Source: Absidia repens (Eukaryota; Mucoromycota; Mucoromycetes; Mucorales; Cunninghamellaceae). From it: a stretch of DNA of 64,000 nucleotides. The position numbers and the translations under genes are program-made. The notes under the pieces are model-generated. The model saw only the letters and a program-made list of their open reading frames with translations. It ran no database searches and was not told the DNA's origin. The first letter of the stretch is position 1; each line of letters begins with the position of its first letter. Positions 46,963 to 57,099 of this stretch are shown here, one piece after another. The stretch covers positions 1,674,001 to 1,738,000 of the forward strand of contig MCGE01000005.1 in the NCBI GenBank assembly GCA_002105175.1, in the 5' to 3' direction.

Positions 46963-49196
46963 TGCGAAATCGTCGTCGTCGGCGCGGTGTTCCTTTTAAC
47001 GGTAAATGGTGTTTCCTTATTGAATCCAAAGCTGCAATGAGTTGAATAAAGCGAAGGGGGCAAAAGGACGATAAAGGATAGGAATGGGTTGGGCGAGAGA
47101 AGAAGGCAAAAGAGGAAGGACAAAAAGAGAATAAGGAAAAGAAAAAGAAAAAAAGAAAAGAAAAATATTACCTTTAAAAATTATTTATACGAATCGGTCG
47201 ATGTTTCAAAAAACGGCTAGTACGCTGCCTGCAAACCCTTTTTCTTATTTTTTTGGGGTGATACTAGAAAGATTTGAGTGATCTCTCACCGTGATTATCA
47301 ACCCTCTTTTTTTGTGGGTTATTTAATTAATATTAAAGGATCCAGTTTTTGGGAAAGCTTGAAGGTTCATTTTCGATCATCAAGGAGTACCACATCTGAA
47401 AAGTAGAAATGGCACATCCGAGAATACAGAATCCATATTCAGAGGGGTGGGGCATCAGAGTGATAGTCAAAGACGATTATGACTATACGAAAAACAAAAA
47501 AAAAAAAACGTATGATTGTTATTGACTTTTGTTCAATGGTAGTTGTGTAACATAATTTAGTGTAAGGGCACCTCCATCTACTGCTTGCCATCTGCGGTCT
47601 CTTTAAGAAGTAAGTACAAATGCCACCCGTTCGTGCGAGAGCGGACTTTTAGATATATGGTTTGTGTCAGGGAAGACGTGCCAATATGGTTTACCCTCCT
47701 TTTTTTTCATTGTTCATATGATATTACACTTTAATAAACCTAATAATTGGCAACATGCTGTCGGCTATACGATTTTTTAAGGATTAAGACCTCCACTATA
47801 ATAGACTATTGTACCTGACTTTTATTGGGAACTCATGCTTCCAATAATTGTGCTCCATGAAAGTGATTTACACGTGCGACACGCCAAGGAACAATAAATA
47901 ATCAATGACGAAATATAACAAAGGAAAATTATTCATCCAATATCACTGTTTTGAAGAAAGTTTTCTTTAACAGATGGAAGGCAGTAAGGGTCCATATTTT
48001 AAATACCGCATTAGCTTTTTCCTTCTTCGTGGTCCAGCCGGAGACGCCGATGAACGAGTTAGTGCTGATCCGATAAACCCATAACAAAAGTGCGTTTATC
48101 CTAAACCGAACTTCGGCATTAAACAGCTCTGGACCCAAACATGCCTTGTTGAAGAAAGAGAAGCGAAATGCTGACATTTTCGATAAGAAAACAAGACAAA
48201 CATAATTTTTATTCTAATCAACAAAATGTATTTCTACCCCCTCCAAAAGAATAAATAATGAAAGTAGATTTACAATGCATCTAGGTCCTTTTTATTGGGT
48301 CTAGTATAATACTCAGCAAAAGATCAGAATAAATTGGCACGAACATTTTAGACGGCGTTACCCGGACTTCCAACACATTGTCGAGTTGTTGGGTTTATAT
48401 TACGCGATGCATCTACATTCAAAGACCTGGTTCTATGTCTACTATGTTGTGAGTGTTTTTAATTGCCCCTTTTATACACCTCATTTGTATGCATGTTTAT
48501 ATGGAGGCCATTATAGAAATAACAGGGTTAAATAATGTCTGGTATTATAGAAGACCTGTATCAATTACTACAGGAAGACCATTCTAATGTAGAAGCTAAT
48601 GCCATTATGTTTCGGCGTTCCAAATTGCATGGATCGGATGTTTAAATTGGACCTCTGCTGATCTATTTTTTTTCCTTCTCTTTTTTTTTCTTTTTCTGCG
48701 AACCTTTATAACCAACATACTGCTATCTTGATAACAGAAATGCTTGGAAGTAAGTATTTATACTAAAATAAAGGAGCGATATTTGTAAGAATAGGTATAC
48801 TCATGTACCGAATCTGGTCATCTATGTCGTGCAAATCCATCAATTTGTCAGAAAGACGTACAAAATAATGATTATGAAAATATAGTGCATGCCCAAGCCT
48901 CATTCAACTATTAGGTATAGTTTAAACACTAGTACAGTGTAGTATAGTGTAGTATAGTGTAGTATAGTGTAGTATAGTGTAGTATAGTGTAGTATAATAC
49001 AGTATAATACAGTATAGTGGAACAGCTATTCAATAAAGAACATTTGAAAATATACTTATCATGCATTGGTTTATCATTGGTGTGAAAAATGATGTGTTTC
49101 TTTCCTACGGTTATATATAAGAGAGTGGTATTGAAAAAAGTGTGACTAAGAGAACTGAATGAAATGATTGATGACGAATGCTAAAAGGATTTTTAT
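46963..49196. other. 2.2-kb gene-poor region
   Basis: No gene is convincingly supported. A minus frame of 82 codons (47929-48177) and a 36-codon plus frame starting at 48537 look coding-like but have no recognised domain. A purine-rich AAG/GAAAAG stretch covers about 47090-47165. The 10-bp tandem array is near the right end. Confidence 0.45.
48931..49020. repeat. Tandem 10-bp repeat, nine units
   Basis: The unit AGTATAGTGT is perfect in five consecutive copies at 48941-48990. It is flanked by AGTACAGTGT on the left, and by AGTATAATAC twice and AGTATAGTGG on the right. The period is exactly 10 bases, close to one DNA turn. It lies upstream of nothing on the plus strand and about 180 bases beyond the end of the minus-strand frame at 49197. 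Confidence 0.95.
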
Positions 49197-49400
49197 TCAA
49201 TCAAAGTATCCATGAAAGCCGTGAATAAAAGCCAGGGCGCCGATTGCCAGCATAATGCCGTAAAATATCATGGCAAAAAGAAATCGTGCTATATGACTTT
49301 CTTTTGCGGCTTCAAAAATGGACCAAAAAACGGCAAATCCGAAAAATCTAATTGATCGAAAAAATACATGCAAATAATATTCTTCAATAACAAGAATCAT
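49197..49400 (-). CDS. Possible small membrane protein or 3' exon of the next gene
   Basis: A 67-codon frame with FFGFAVFWSIFEAAKE, then a hydrophobic segment (FLFAMIFYGIMLAIGALAFI) and HGFHGYFD at the end. It could be an independent short gene. It could also be the last exon of the frame at 49578-49961: a donor at TATG/GTAGTT and an acceptor at TTGAAG/AATATT would join in phase. The product is unrecognised. Composition and topology support coding only moderately. Confidence 0.35.
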   Translation of the reverse strand: MILVIEEYYLHVFFRSIRFFGFAVFWSIFEAAKESHIARFLFAMIFYGIMLAIGALAFIHGFHGYFD

Positions 49401-49577
49401 TTTTTTTTTTTTTTTTTTTTTGGTGATTTTACATCCAAGTCAAAATCATTACTATTCTCGAATTGCCTTGTCCTATTGTGTTTAGGATTAAAACAGACAA
49501 TAGCATCAGTATGAGATCACCAAGTACACGCGATGCTCTACCCAATCTTTTCTATTAAATATATAAATACATATAGA

Positions 49578-49961
49578 TTAATCATTATTACAGTTTTCAT
49601 GCCAATGAATACTTATTTTTTTTACATTAGCATTGGTGGTATTCGGGCGGTGTACCCAACTACCATATCCCGTAGGCGCAGATACTGGTGGAGTCGCTTC
49701 TTCCCCTGCTCCTCCAGCTGGCGTTTTGATTGAGGGCATAGACTCATTTTCATTTTGATAGTGGGGATCTCCAAAAGCATGCTGCAGAAACCATAATAAA
49801 CCCCAATAAGCTAATAGGGAAAAAAATGCCACCCAGTACAATTTGACATTAGGATCCATCATAAACGTGGAGAACTGATTTTTATTGGCTTCATGACCGT
49901 AATACCCTCCATTATAATGCGAATCATAATCACTTAAAGACTCTAATGAGTGATATGGCAT
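49578..49961 (-). CDS. Small membrane protein, 127 aa
   Basis: The frame starts MPYHSLESLSDYDSHYNGGY, has a polar Tyr/His/Gly-rich head and one strong hydrophobic segment (LYWVAFFSLLAYWGLLWFL, about residues 40-58). It then has a Pro/Ala/Gly-rich tail (AGGAGEEATPPVSAPTGYG). No family is recognised. The last 20 residues (KKISIHWHENCNND) may be intron read-through if the gene continues at 49197-49400. It lies between the tandem array and repeat copy G. Confidence 0.45.
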   Translation of the reverse strand: MPYHSLESLSDYDSHYNGGYYGHEANKNQFSTFMMDPNVKLYWVAFFSLLAYWGLLWFLQHAFGDPHYQNENESMPSIKTPAGGAGEEATPPVSAPTGYGSWVHRPNTTNANVKKISIHWHENCNND

Positions 49962-52900
49962 GTTTGTTCAGTCTCAGATGTAAAAAAAAAAAATTGCCAA
50001 AAAAAAAAAAAAAAATATAAAAGTTTGCGTTTTCAATTTTATGAAACGGTTCAAGTGAAGGATTATATTTCGTCAGATGATTGTCTATTATTATATATTA
50101 ATTTCTTTCCATCAATATGGATTGTGTTTTCAATCTCGGCAATTAAAATAATTTATAGAACACGATGATTATAGGATTGACTATACCATAGCTGTATTGA
50201 TGGAAACAGAGCTCAAGACACTCCCGCTTGGCACTACCAAACATCAAAAATGCGGGATTTAGACATTCTCACATTTTCACCAACTCGGTCTATATCAACT
50301 TTTTTTTCTGCAGCCACGAGTACAGCACCGTACATTGTGAGCTTACCCATTTAACAAGACAAACTAAACGTACGAGTGACAATGTAAGCAAAAAGAAAAG
50401 GCATCTTTTATTCAGATGTAAATATATACCGTGACAACTAAATTAACCTAGTCTATTGATAATATTATCACAGGTATCTAAATGTGAGGGGAGGGGAGGT
50501 ATTTTATAGTAGAATAGGCATAATTCCAAATAGACTGATACACTCAAAGAGGGTAAACATCCTACTGCGAATGACAAACTAAATTACAGTGAAGGGATTA
50601 CCTTATCTGTACCGAATTGCTCTCTCTTGTCTGCCGCGTCAAGGAAGGTGAAGAGTCATATCATTCCTGCGAAAGGTTTTTTTTATGAGAATAACACTGT
50701 AATGTTTATCATATTGTGTGATGTTGAAAATTGAAAAAAAAGGCAAGCAAAAAGGTACTAATAGGAATCCCTCTAAACCAAATCCTCACGGGTTTTTTTT
50801 TCAAATTCCGTCCACGTGAAGACTTATTTACTCCCGCTTTTTATTTTTTCGGCTCTCGTTCTTTTTGATTTCTTTTTTTTTTTTTTCATTTCAATTTTTC
50901 TTCCCCATTCACTTCTATGGGGTTATTTTGGACCTAGAATTGTATCAGGACTAGTTTAGGAGGAGTTTCAGTTCAGGGATTACAATATGCATGGGGAATC
51001 CCTTTCATTTTGGATCTAGGATCTGAAGACACCATTAGTTGGTTTTTTGGAGCCTTCATTAGCTTAGTTTAGTGTTAGCTTGTCCATAGTGTGTATATAT
51101 ATTGAATAAAATATGTCTCTTTTTGCTTGCTTTATTGAAAACTGTCCCATTATTCTCTCTCAAGTCTTATACTGTAGTACGGTAAACCCTTGCTTTACTA
51201 CCTTCATCCCTTTTGATTAGTGTTGACAATCGTTGTGCTTCAAAAATAAATTTTCCTCTAGCCTTCCTCATGTCTTGTATAGTTATCTCCCATTTTACAA
51301 TAGTCTCATTAGATTAATGTTGACTATTATTCAAATTTCACTTTACCCTTTCTCATACATCCTTCAATAGATCCTTCCCGTTAATCCCCTGTTACAATAA
51401 AACCACCTCCTTAGTTTAAAATATACCATATTCCTTCAAATAAAATTGGTCTTTTTATTAGCTATTCTCTGACCAAACTTATAATAATAATAAGCGTTGT
51501 TATGGTAGTGGTTTTGTACGAATACTTCCAAACACCTGAACTTTAGCTTACCCACTATGGCTACTATTCCCCGACATCCCGAAGAACGTGATTGTCAGTC
51601 TTGGAACACTTGTATCACTAAATAAGCATATTCCTGTTCAATCAATTGTGTAAATAAATATACGTTACACTGTGAATGTAGCCTCCGCTATAGAGTATTT
51701 TGCTCTGCATTCTTGCCTACCTGTGACCACCTGCACTCCCTCCCTCTGAGTCATATATACTAGTTGACAGTTCTAGGTTATTTGTCGTAGAACTTGGTCA
51801 CAGTATTGCTCTTTCAACCATATCATGTCTCTTACGTAGTCTTCTTTATAAGAAGTTACAGTCTCTACTATATGCGACACACCGTGCATAACGGGCCCGT
51901 CATACCTATTTCTATTCTTCCCCTCTTTTTTTTTTTTTTTTTTTTTTTTTGCATGTGAGATAATCAAAAGATAATGTGAAGCCCAAACTGAAGCTAGTTG
52001 AGCTCCAAGTGACTGCCTCCTAAGATTTAAGCTCGCGGAATGTGTGTAATTTCACCAAAAACCTCACTTCAAAAAACCTCCCTCCCAGTACGCGGTATTT
52101 ACAGGTCTGAGAATGTCTTGTAATTGAATGTAAGAAATTGCAACAACTAAGGTTTACTTTATGTTTTGCTGAACTGCACTATCTATGTCCTGGTTTAGGA
52201 GCCTCCTGAGATGTGCCCGAAAAAAAAAGACGGAAATATTTAGGCGTATTGTGAAAGAGTACTTTAGTCCAACGATAGGAGATGTGAAGGAGGAGTGGAA
52301 GAAGAAGAAAAACTAACACATAATTTATCATGTTACATTTTTTTTTTTTTTTACGAGAAGGGGTTAAGCGAAATATTTTTATTTGTTCATTTTTAAGGAA
52401 CAAGGGGTACCTATCAAAAAAAAAAAAAAAAAAAAAAAAAAAAGTGTTGCCTTTAAAACTATATTTAAGCATGATTTTAACTTGACTATGTCGAAATTGA
52501 GCGGGTTTCAGTTTTTCAACAACCAAATAACGATACAAGCGGAAGTACCCTGACGAATCACTGAGTACTTGACAATTATTTTCCTCATCTGTATGTATGT
52601 CGGCATGAACACCCCTACTCCTTTATCTGAATTCTCGTTGCAAGGCAAAAGGAATTGAAAATCCTTTTCCCACATGAGTTTCTGACCAAAATTGTTGCCG
52701 TTGCCGGTGCGTCGTTACGAAAAGCAACCCTTTTAGTAAAAAACAGATTAGATTATCGTAATTTCAACTCTGTTGTCACCACAACGAAAGTAGCGGGATG
52801 GAAAATTCCCCCGCATTTTTTCTTGTTTGTTGCTGACTGATTAGAATTATGGCGCTGTGTTTATTTATTTTTCTTTCTCAGTCGATTTCTTCTCTCCTTT

Positions 52901-52986
52901 TTTCCTTTTACTTATTTTTCACATATTCTCTCTTTTTTTCTTTTGCACTTATTTTTTTACACTATTAACCACAAGCCAAGGTGAAA
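49962..52986. other. 3-kb gene-poor region with repeat copy G
   Basis: No gene is supported. After copy G there are T and A runs near 51928-51950 and 52418-52443. AT-rich upstream flank of the acyl-CoA synthetase gene follows, with pyrimidine-rich sequence just before its start codon. Confidence 0.5.
50240..51790 (-). repeat. Dispersed repeat family, copy G (long form)
   Basis: Same orientation as copy C. It has CTTTTATTCAGATG near 50406, TTTCAAATTCCGTCCACGTG near 50799, AGGACTAGTTTAGGAGG near 50948, ATATGCATGGGGAATCC near 50985, TTGGAGCCTTCATTAGCTTA near 51044 and GATTAGTGTTGACAATCG near 51216. The second half matches the second half of copy C, including an ATG-started segment at 51556 and GACAGTTCTAGGTTATTT at 51766. 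A separate GCGGGATTT piece in the opposite orientation lies at about 50254. Ends are estimates. Confidence 0.65.
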
Positions 52987-55518
52987 ATGGTGAACAATCT
53001 GGAAAAACAAACATACGAAGTACCCAACTCTAGAAAGCCTGGTCAATCTGGTAAAAATTATAATAATAAAAATAGCGCGCAGCTATCTCACTAATACTCT
53101 ATTTGCCCCTTTTTGCTTTCGTAGGGATTTATCGTAATAGCAATAACACTCAATTGACGGAGTCGTTCTCTCCCAAAGTGAAAACGCTGTATGACATCTT
53201 CCAATATGGTAAGTCACCCTATTATGAGTGAAAAGAAAAAGAAGATGCTACTGCCCTTACGCCAAAGAAGGCAGATGCGGCAAGATGGACGCGACATAAC
53301 GCTTAATCATCTCAATATATTTTAGGTTACAAGATATCCAAAGATCGCCCATGCTTAGGTCATCGTCCCATTACTGCTTCTGGTAAGCGAGGTCCTTACG
53401 TTTGGGAAACTTATCGTCAAGTCAACCATCGCATCCTCAACTTTGGTTCTGGTTTAATGAATTTGATTAACCACACTCTGAATGATTCTCGTACCAGCGG
53501 TGTTCCTATTGGTATCTGGGCTGTGAATCGCCCTGAATGGTTTATCACTGATATGGCGTGCGCTGCCTATAGCATGTATAATGTTGCCCTTTATGATACG
53601 CTTGGACCCGACGTTGTAGAATATGTGGTGAATCATTCGGAATTGCAAGTCGTTGTCTGCTCTGGTGACCATATCCCTGACCTACTCAAGCTGAAAGAAA
53701 AGCTCCCCAACCTCAAGGCTATTATCTCTATGGACGCAATTGATGATGATGCTTGTGCTGCCGCTGGTTCTGTGTCCAAAGGTGCTATCCTCAAGGCTTG
53801 GGCCGAAGAAAAGAATGTATTGCTCACTGATATGTCTACCCTGGAAGCTGCTGGCAAGAAAAACCGTCGCTCTATCAACCTCCCTCATCCTGATGATCTG
53901 GCCTGCTTGATGTACACAAGGTAAGCGCGAAAAAACAACTCCAAGAATACATGGATATAATTTCCTCAGTGCTAATTTTTTTTTGTCTTGTATATTCTCG
54001 AAGTGGAACAACCGGTGCGCCAAAGGTAATACTGGGGAGGGGAGAAAAAGTATATGGTGTTATAGAAATGTAACCGTTATTCTATTTTAAAGGGTGCATT
54101 GCTGACCCATAGAAACTTTGTGTCTGCCGTATCTGGATGCTACTACAACGTCGGCGGTACCCAAGACGATATTAATATATCTTATCTTCCACTCGCTCAC
54201 ATTTACTCGAGAGTCACCGACAATTTATCTATGGTCTTTGGTAGTCGAGTTGGTTACTTTTCCGGTGACATGCTTACGTTGATTGAAGATATCCAGGAAC
54301 TCAAGCCCACATTTATGCCTAGTGTCCCTCGTCTCTTGAATCGTATTTATGCCAAGATTGCTGCATCTACCATTAATGCTCCTGGCCTAGTTGGTGCACT
54401 TGCTCGTCGTGGTGTTGCTGCCAAATTAGAAAACTTGGAAAACCAAAAGGGATACACTCACCCTGTATGGGATCGCCTTCTCTTCAACAAAGTAAAGCAA
54501 GCTTTGGGTGGAAATGTCCGTACGATAGTGACTGGATCTGCTCCCATTGGCAAGGATATCATGCAATTCTTGCGTGTTGTTTTGTGCTGCGACATTCGTG
54601 AAGGTAAGCATAAAATTACTAATAGGAAACCTGCTAATGTCTCTCGTTACTCATTCTCCTTTTTACATGCGTTTTATTATATAGGTTATGGTGCTACTGA
54701 GACCACAGCTGCAAGTTCTTGTCACATGGATGGTGAATATCAAGCTGGTCACATTGGCGCTCCAACCACCAACAATGAAATCATGTTGCTAGATGTCCCT
54801 GAAATGAATTACCTATCTACTGATCCTTATCCCCGAGGTGAAATCTGTATTCGTGGCCCCAACGTATTCAAAGGCTATTTCAAGGACGAAGAAAAGACTC
54901 GTGAAGCTTTGGATGACGAAGGGTGGTATCATTCAGGTATGTTACTGAAACAAAAGGATGAAAGAAGGAGATATTAAAAATGTCATTATTCTGTATGTAG
55001 GTGATATTGGTATGATCAATGAACGTGGGTGCTTAATTATCATTGACCGCAAGAAGAACATCTTCAAGTTGGCACAAGGTGAATACATTGCTCCTGAAAA
55101 GATCGAAAATGTTTACTTGAAGGATCCTACTGTGGCTCAAATCTTTGTCCATGGTGATTCTCTCCAAAGCTCCTTGGTAGCTATCATGGTCCCTGATCCC
55201 GAGACTTTACCTGCTTTTGTTGCTGCTAAGGCCCCCAAGATCGCAAGTCAAAACCTTTCCTATGCCGGATTGTGTAAAAGTCCTGAAGTGACCCAATTAG
55301 TGCTGACCCAATTGACCAACGTTGGAAAGAAGGCTGGTTTGCAAGGATTTGAACTCGCCAAGGCTATCTATTTGGAAACTGAACAATTCAGTATGGAAAA
55401 TGGTCTTTTGACACCCACTTTCAAGGTCAAGCGCCCTCAAGCCACGAAGCATTATGAAACCCAAATCGCCTCCTTGTATGAAGCTCTTGCAGACCAACCT
55501 GACAAATCGAAGCTGTAA
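52987..55518 (+). CDS. Long-chain acyl-CoA synthetase (ACSL/Faa type)
   Basis: Activates long-chain fatty acids to acyl-CoA with ATP, feeding lipid synthesis or peroxisomal oxidation. Exons: 52987-53050, 53125-53208, 53326-53920, 54004-54025 (22 nt), 54093-54603, 54685-54936 and 55001-55518, giving 681 aa, a normal length. The AMP-binding motif YTSGTTGAPKGALLTHRN lies at about residues 246-263, and its core is carried by the 22-nt microexon. Further motifs are YLPLAHIYSRV, GYGATETTAASS (about 425), GWYHSGDIGMINERG and DRKKNIFKLAQGEYI (about 525), which includes the long-chain signature. There is no signal peptide. The C-terminus KSKL-like ending is ...DKSKL, a plausible weak peroxisomal PTS1 variant (inference). 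It is the first of four tandem plus-strand genes. Confidence 0.94.
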
Positions 55519-55965
55519 ACTAGCTAGACGATTACAGCAATTCGATATATTCCCTCCATCTCCCCTTCCTTTCTTTTTGTTATTCTCATTCCCTTGTTTG
55601 TTACTGTAGTGTGTCATTTATTATTTATTAGTTTATTTGTTTTGTGCAGCTTAGTGGGGCGGAATACATCTTTCTATTTCTACGTTTACTCTATCGAAAT
55701 AAAAAATGGTTGAACTACTTAATATTATACTACTGTCTTATAATATCAATATTGGCTTGTGCTAATTGGTGATGAAATAATGGGACCATGTTTATATTTT
55801 TGATTTGTTTTTTGCTGTATGCGCATAATTGTATCAATTGGTCGGAAGAGAGGTGGCTTGTCTTTGTGGGTTGGTCGGAGCATAAATCATTTGAATGGTC
55901 TTTTTTTTTTTTTTTTTTTTTTTTTTTTGCCCTTCTTTACTTCCAAAAATTTTTATTTACTCAAT
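55519..55965. other. Intergenic region
   Basis: Holds the 3' flank of the acyl-CoA synthetase with AATAAA near 55700, a 27-base T run near 55902-55928 and the upstream flank of RRP17. The reading frame stays open upstream of the RRP17 ATG only because of this T run. Confidence 0.5.
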
Positions 55966-56597
55966 ATGAAGTACAAGCGGATGAAGATGAAAAACACCGA
56001 TATCCTGTCAGCAGGATCCAAGGTTTATGAAAAGAAGAGACGAATGAAGAAGGAAACAGTAGAAGCTATTGATTTTGATTTTGACAAACGACAGTAAGGA
56101 AATGAAAAACAGTTACAATTCAACGTGGATATGTGTATAGTATCTAAGGACTCGAATCTCACTTTTTACTTGTACGTTTTAATAGAGAATTTTTAACTGG
56201 ATTCCATAAACGAAAACTCGAAAGGAAACAAGCGTCTCGGGACAAATACAAGGAAAAGGAACGCCAGGAAAGAATCAAGTTTCGGGCAGAGAACAAGGCA
56301 GAACGTCAACGTGAAGTGAATAACCGGTTAGCTGAGGTGGCTGCTGCATTGAAAGGTAAAGAGAATAACACTCAGTAATTTCAAGCGATATATCAACCAT
56401 TCTATTCCTGTTTCTCTCTAGGTAATCGGTCCGACAACGAAGATGAGGATGAAGACGAGACTGTCTTTACGGATGATAATGAAGACGACGCAAAGGATAG
56501 TATCAATGAACCCAAGGTGGAGGAATTTAAATCAGCCAAATCTCTGACGACCGTTACTGTGATAGAAGACTTCGATCTGGGTGAAGAAAGCAATTAG
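55966..56597 (+). CDS. RRP17: rRNA-processing protein Rrp17 / NOL12
   Basis: Nucleolar factor; in yeast a 5'-3' exonuclease involved in 5.8S and 25S rRNA 5'-end maturation (family knowledge). Exons: 55966-56093, 56186-56355 and 56422-56597, giving 157 aa, smaller than the roughly 210-235 aa of well-studied members. The core AIDFDFDKRQEFLTGFHKRK is the family hallmark and spans the first intron. A long basic/acidic coiled region (ERKQASRDKYKEKERQERIK) follows. The C-terminus is acidic (DNEDEDEDETVFTDDNEDD). The start at 55966 is preferred over in-frame upstream ATGs because those read through poly-T into phenylalanine runs. Confidence 0.88.
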
Positions 56598-57099
56598 AAT
56601 TTACTTACCTGGCCCCTCTTCCATTCTCTTCCTTGACATAGCATTTTGCAACCTTATCTCAGTAATTTTATATATTAGTTATTTTTATTATGCATATACT
56701 TGATTCCCGCCACCTACCCTATCCCTTTCCCACTCTTTATTCATTTTTAGTTTAGACTTGATTCATTCTCATTCTCTCTCTGCTTCTTTTTTTTTTTTTT
56801 ATGTGTACATATATGTTTTACACCATTGTATCCTCTTCTAATAAAATATATTATTTTTATAAAATACATTTTGTTGTTTCATGCCTGTCTTTCTTACCCC
56901 AACGACGATTGCTGCCTGTGTCTCCTACAAATCACACACACATGTGATCTTTTCAGACTTCATGTGTTAGGATTTTAAAGAGCGATCGTATCACTCGTGA
57001 AAAATCAACACAGACCAAAAACTCAAAAAAGGGGTTTTATTTTAATTTCTTATCTCTTTCTTTCTCCTCTTTCTTATTTTTACATATAAATATACTGAT
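56598..57099. other. Intergenic region, RRP17 to SAC1
   Basis: T-rich and C/T-rich 3' flank of RRP17 with AATAAA near 56842, then a short upstream flank of SAC1. No gene or defined site is seen. Confidence 0.5.

Noticed and set aside
48931..49020. CRISPR-like array
   Set aside because: The units are contiguous 10-mers without spacers, and the genome is eukaryotic.
55788..55965. Longer RRP17 N-terminus from upstream ATGs
   Set aside because: The extension reads through a poly-T tract as a Phe run and has no family similarity. The ATG at 55966 starts directly before the conserved region.
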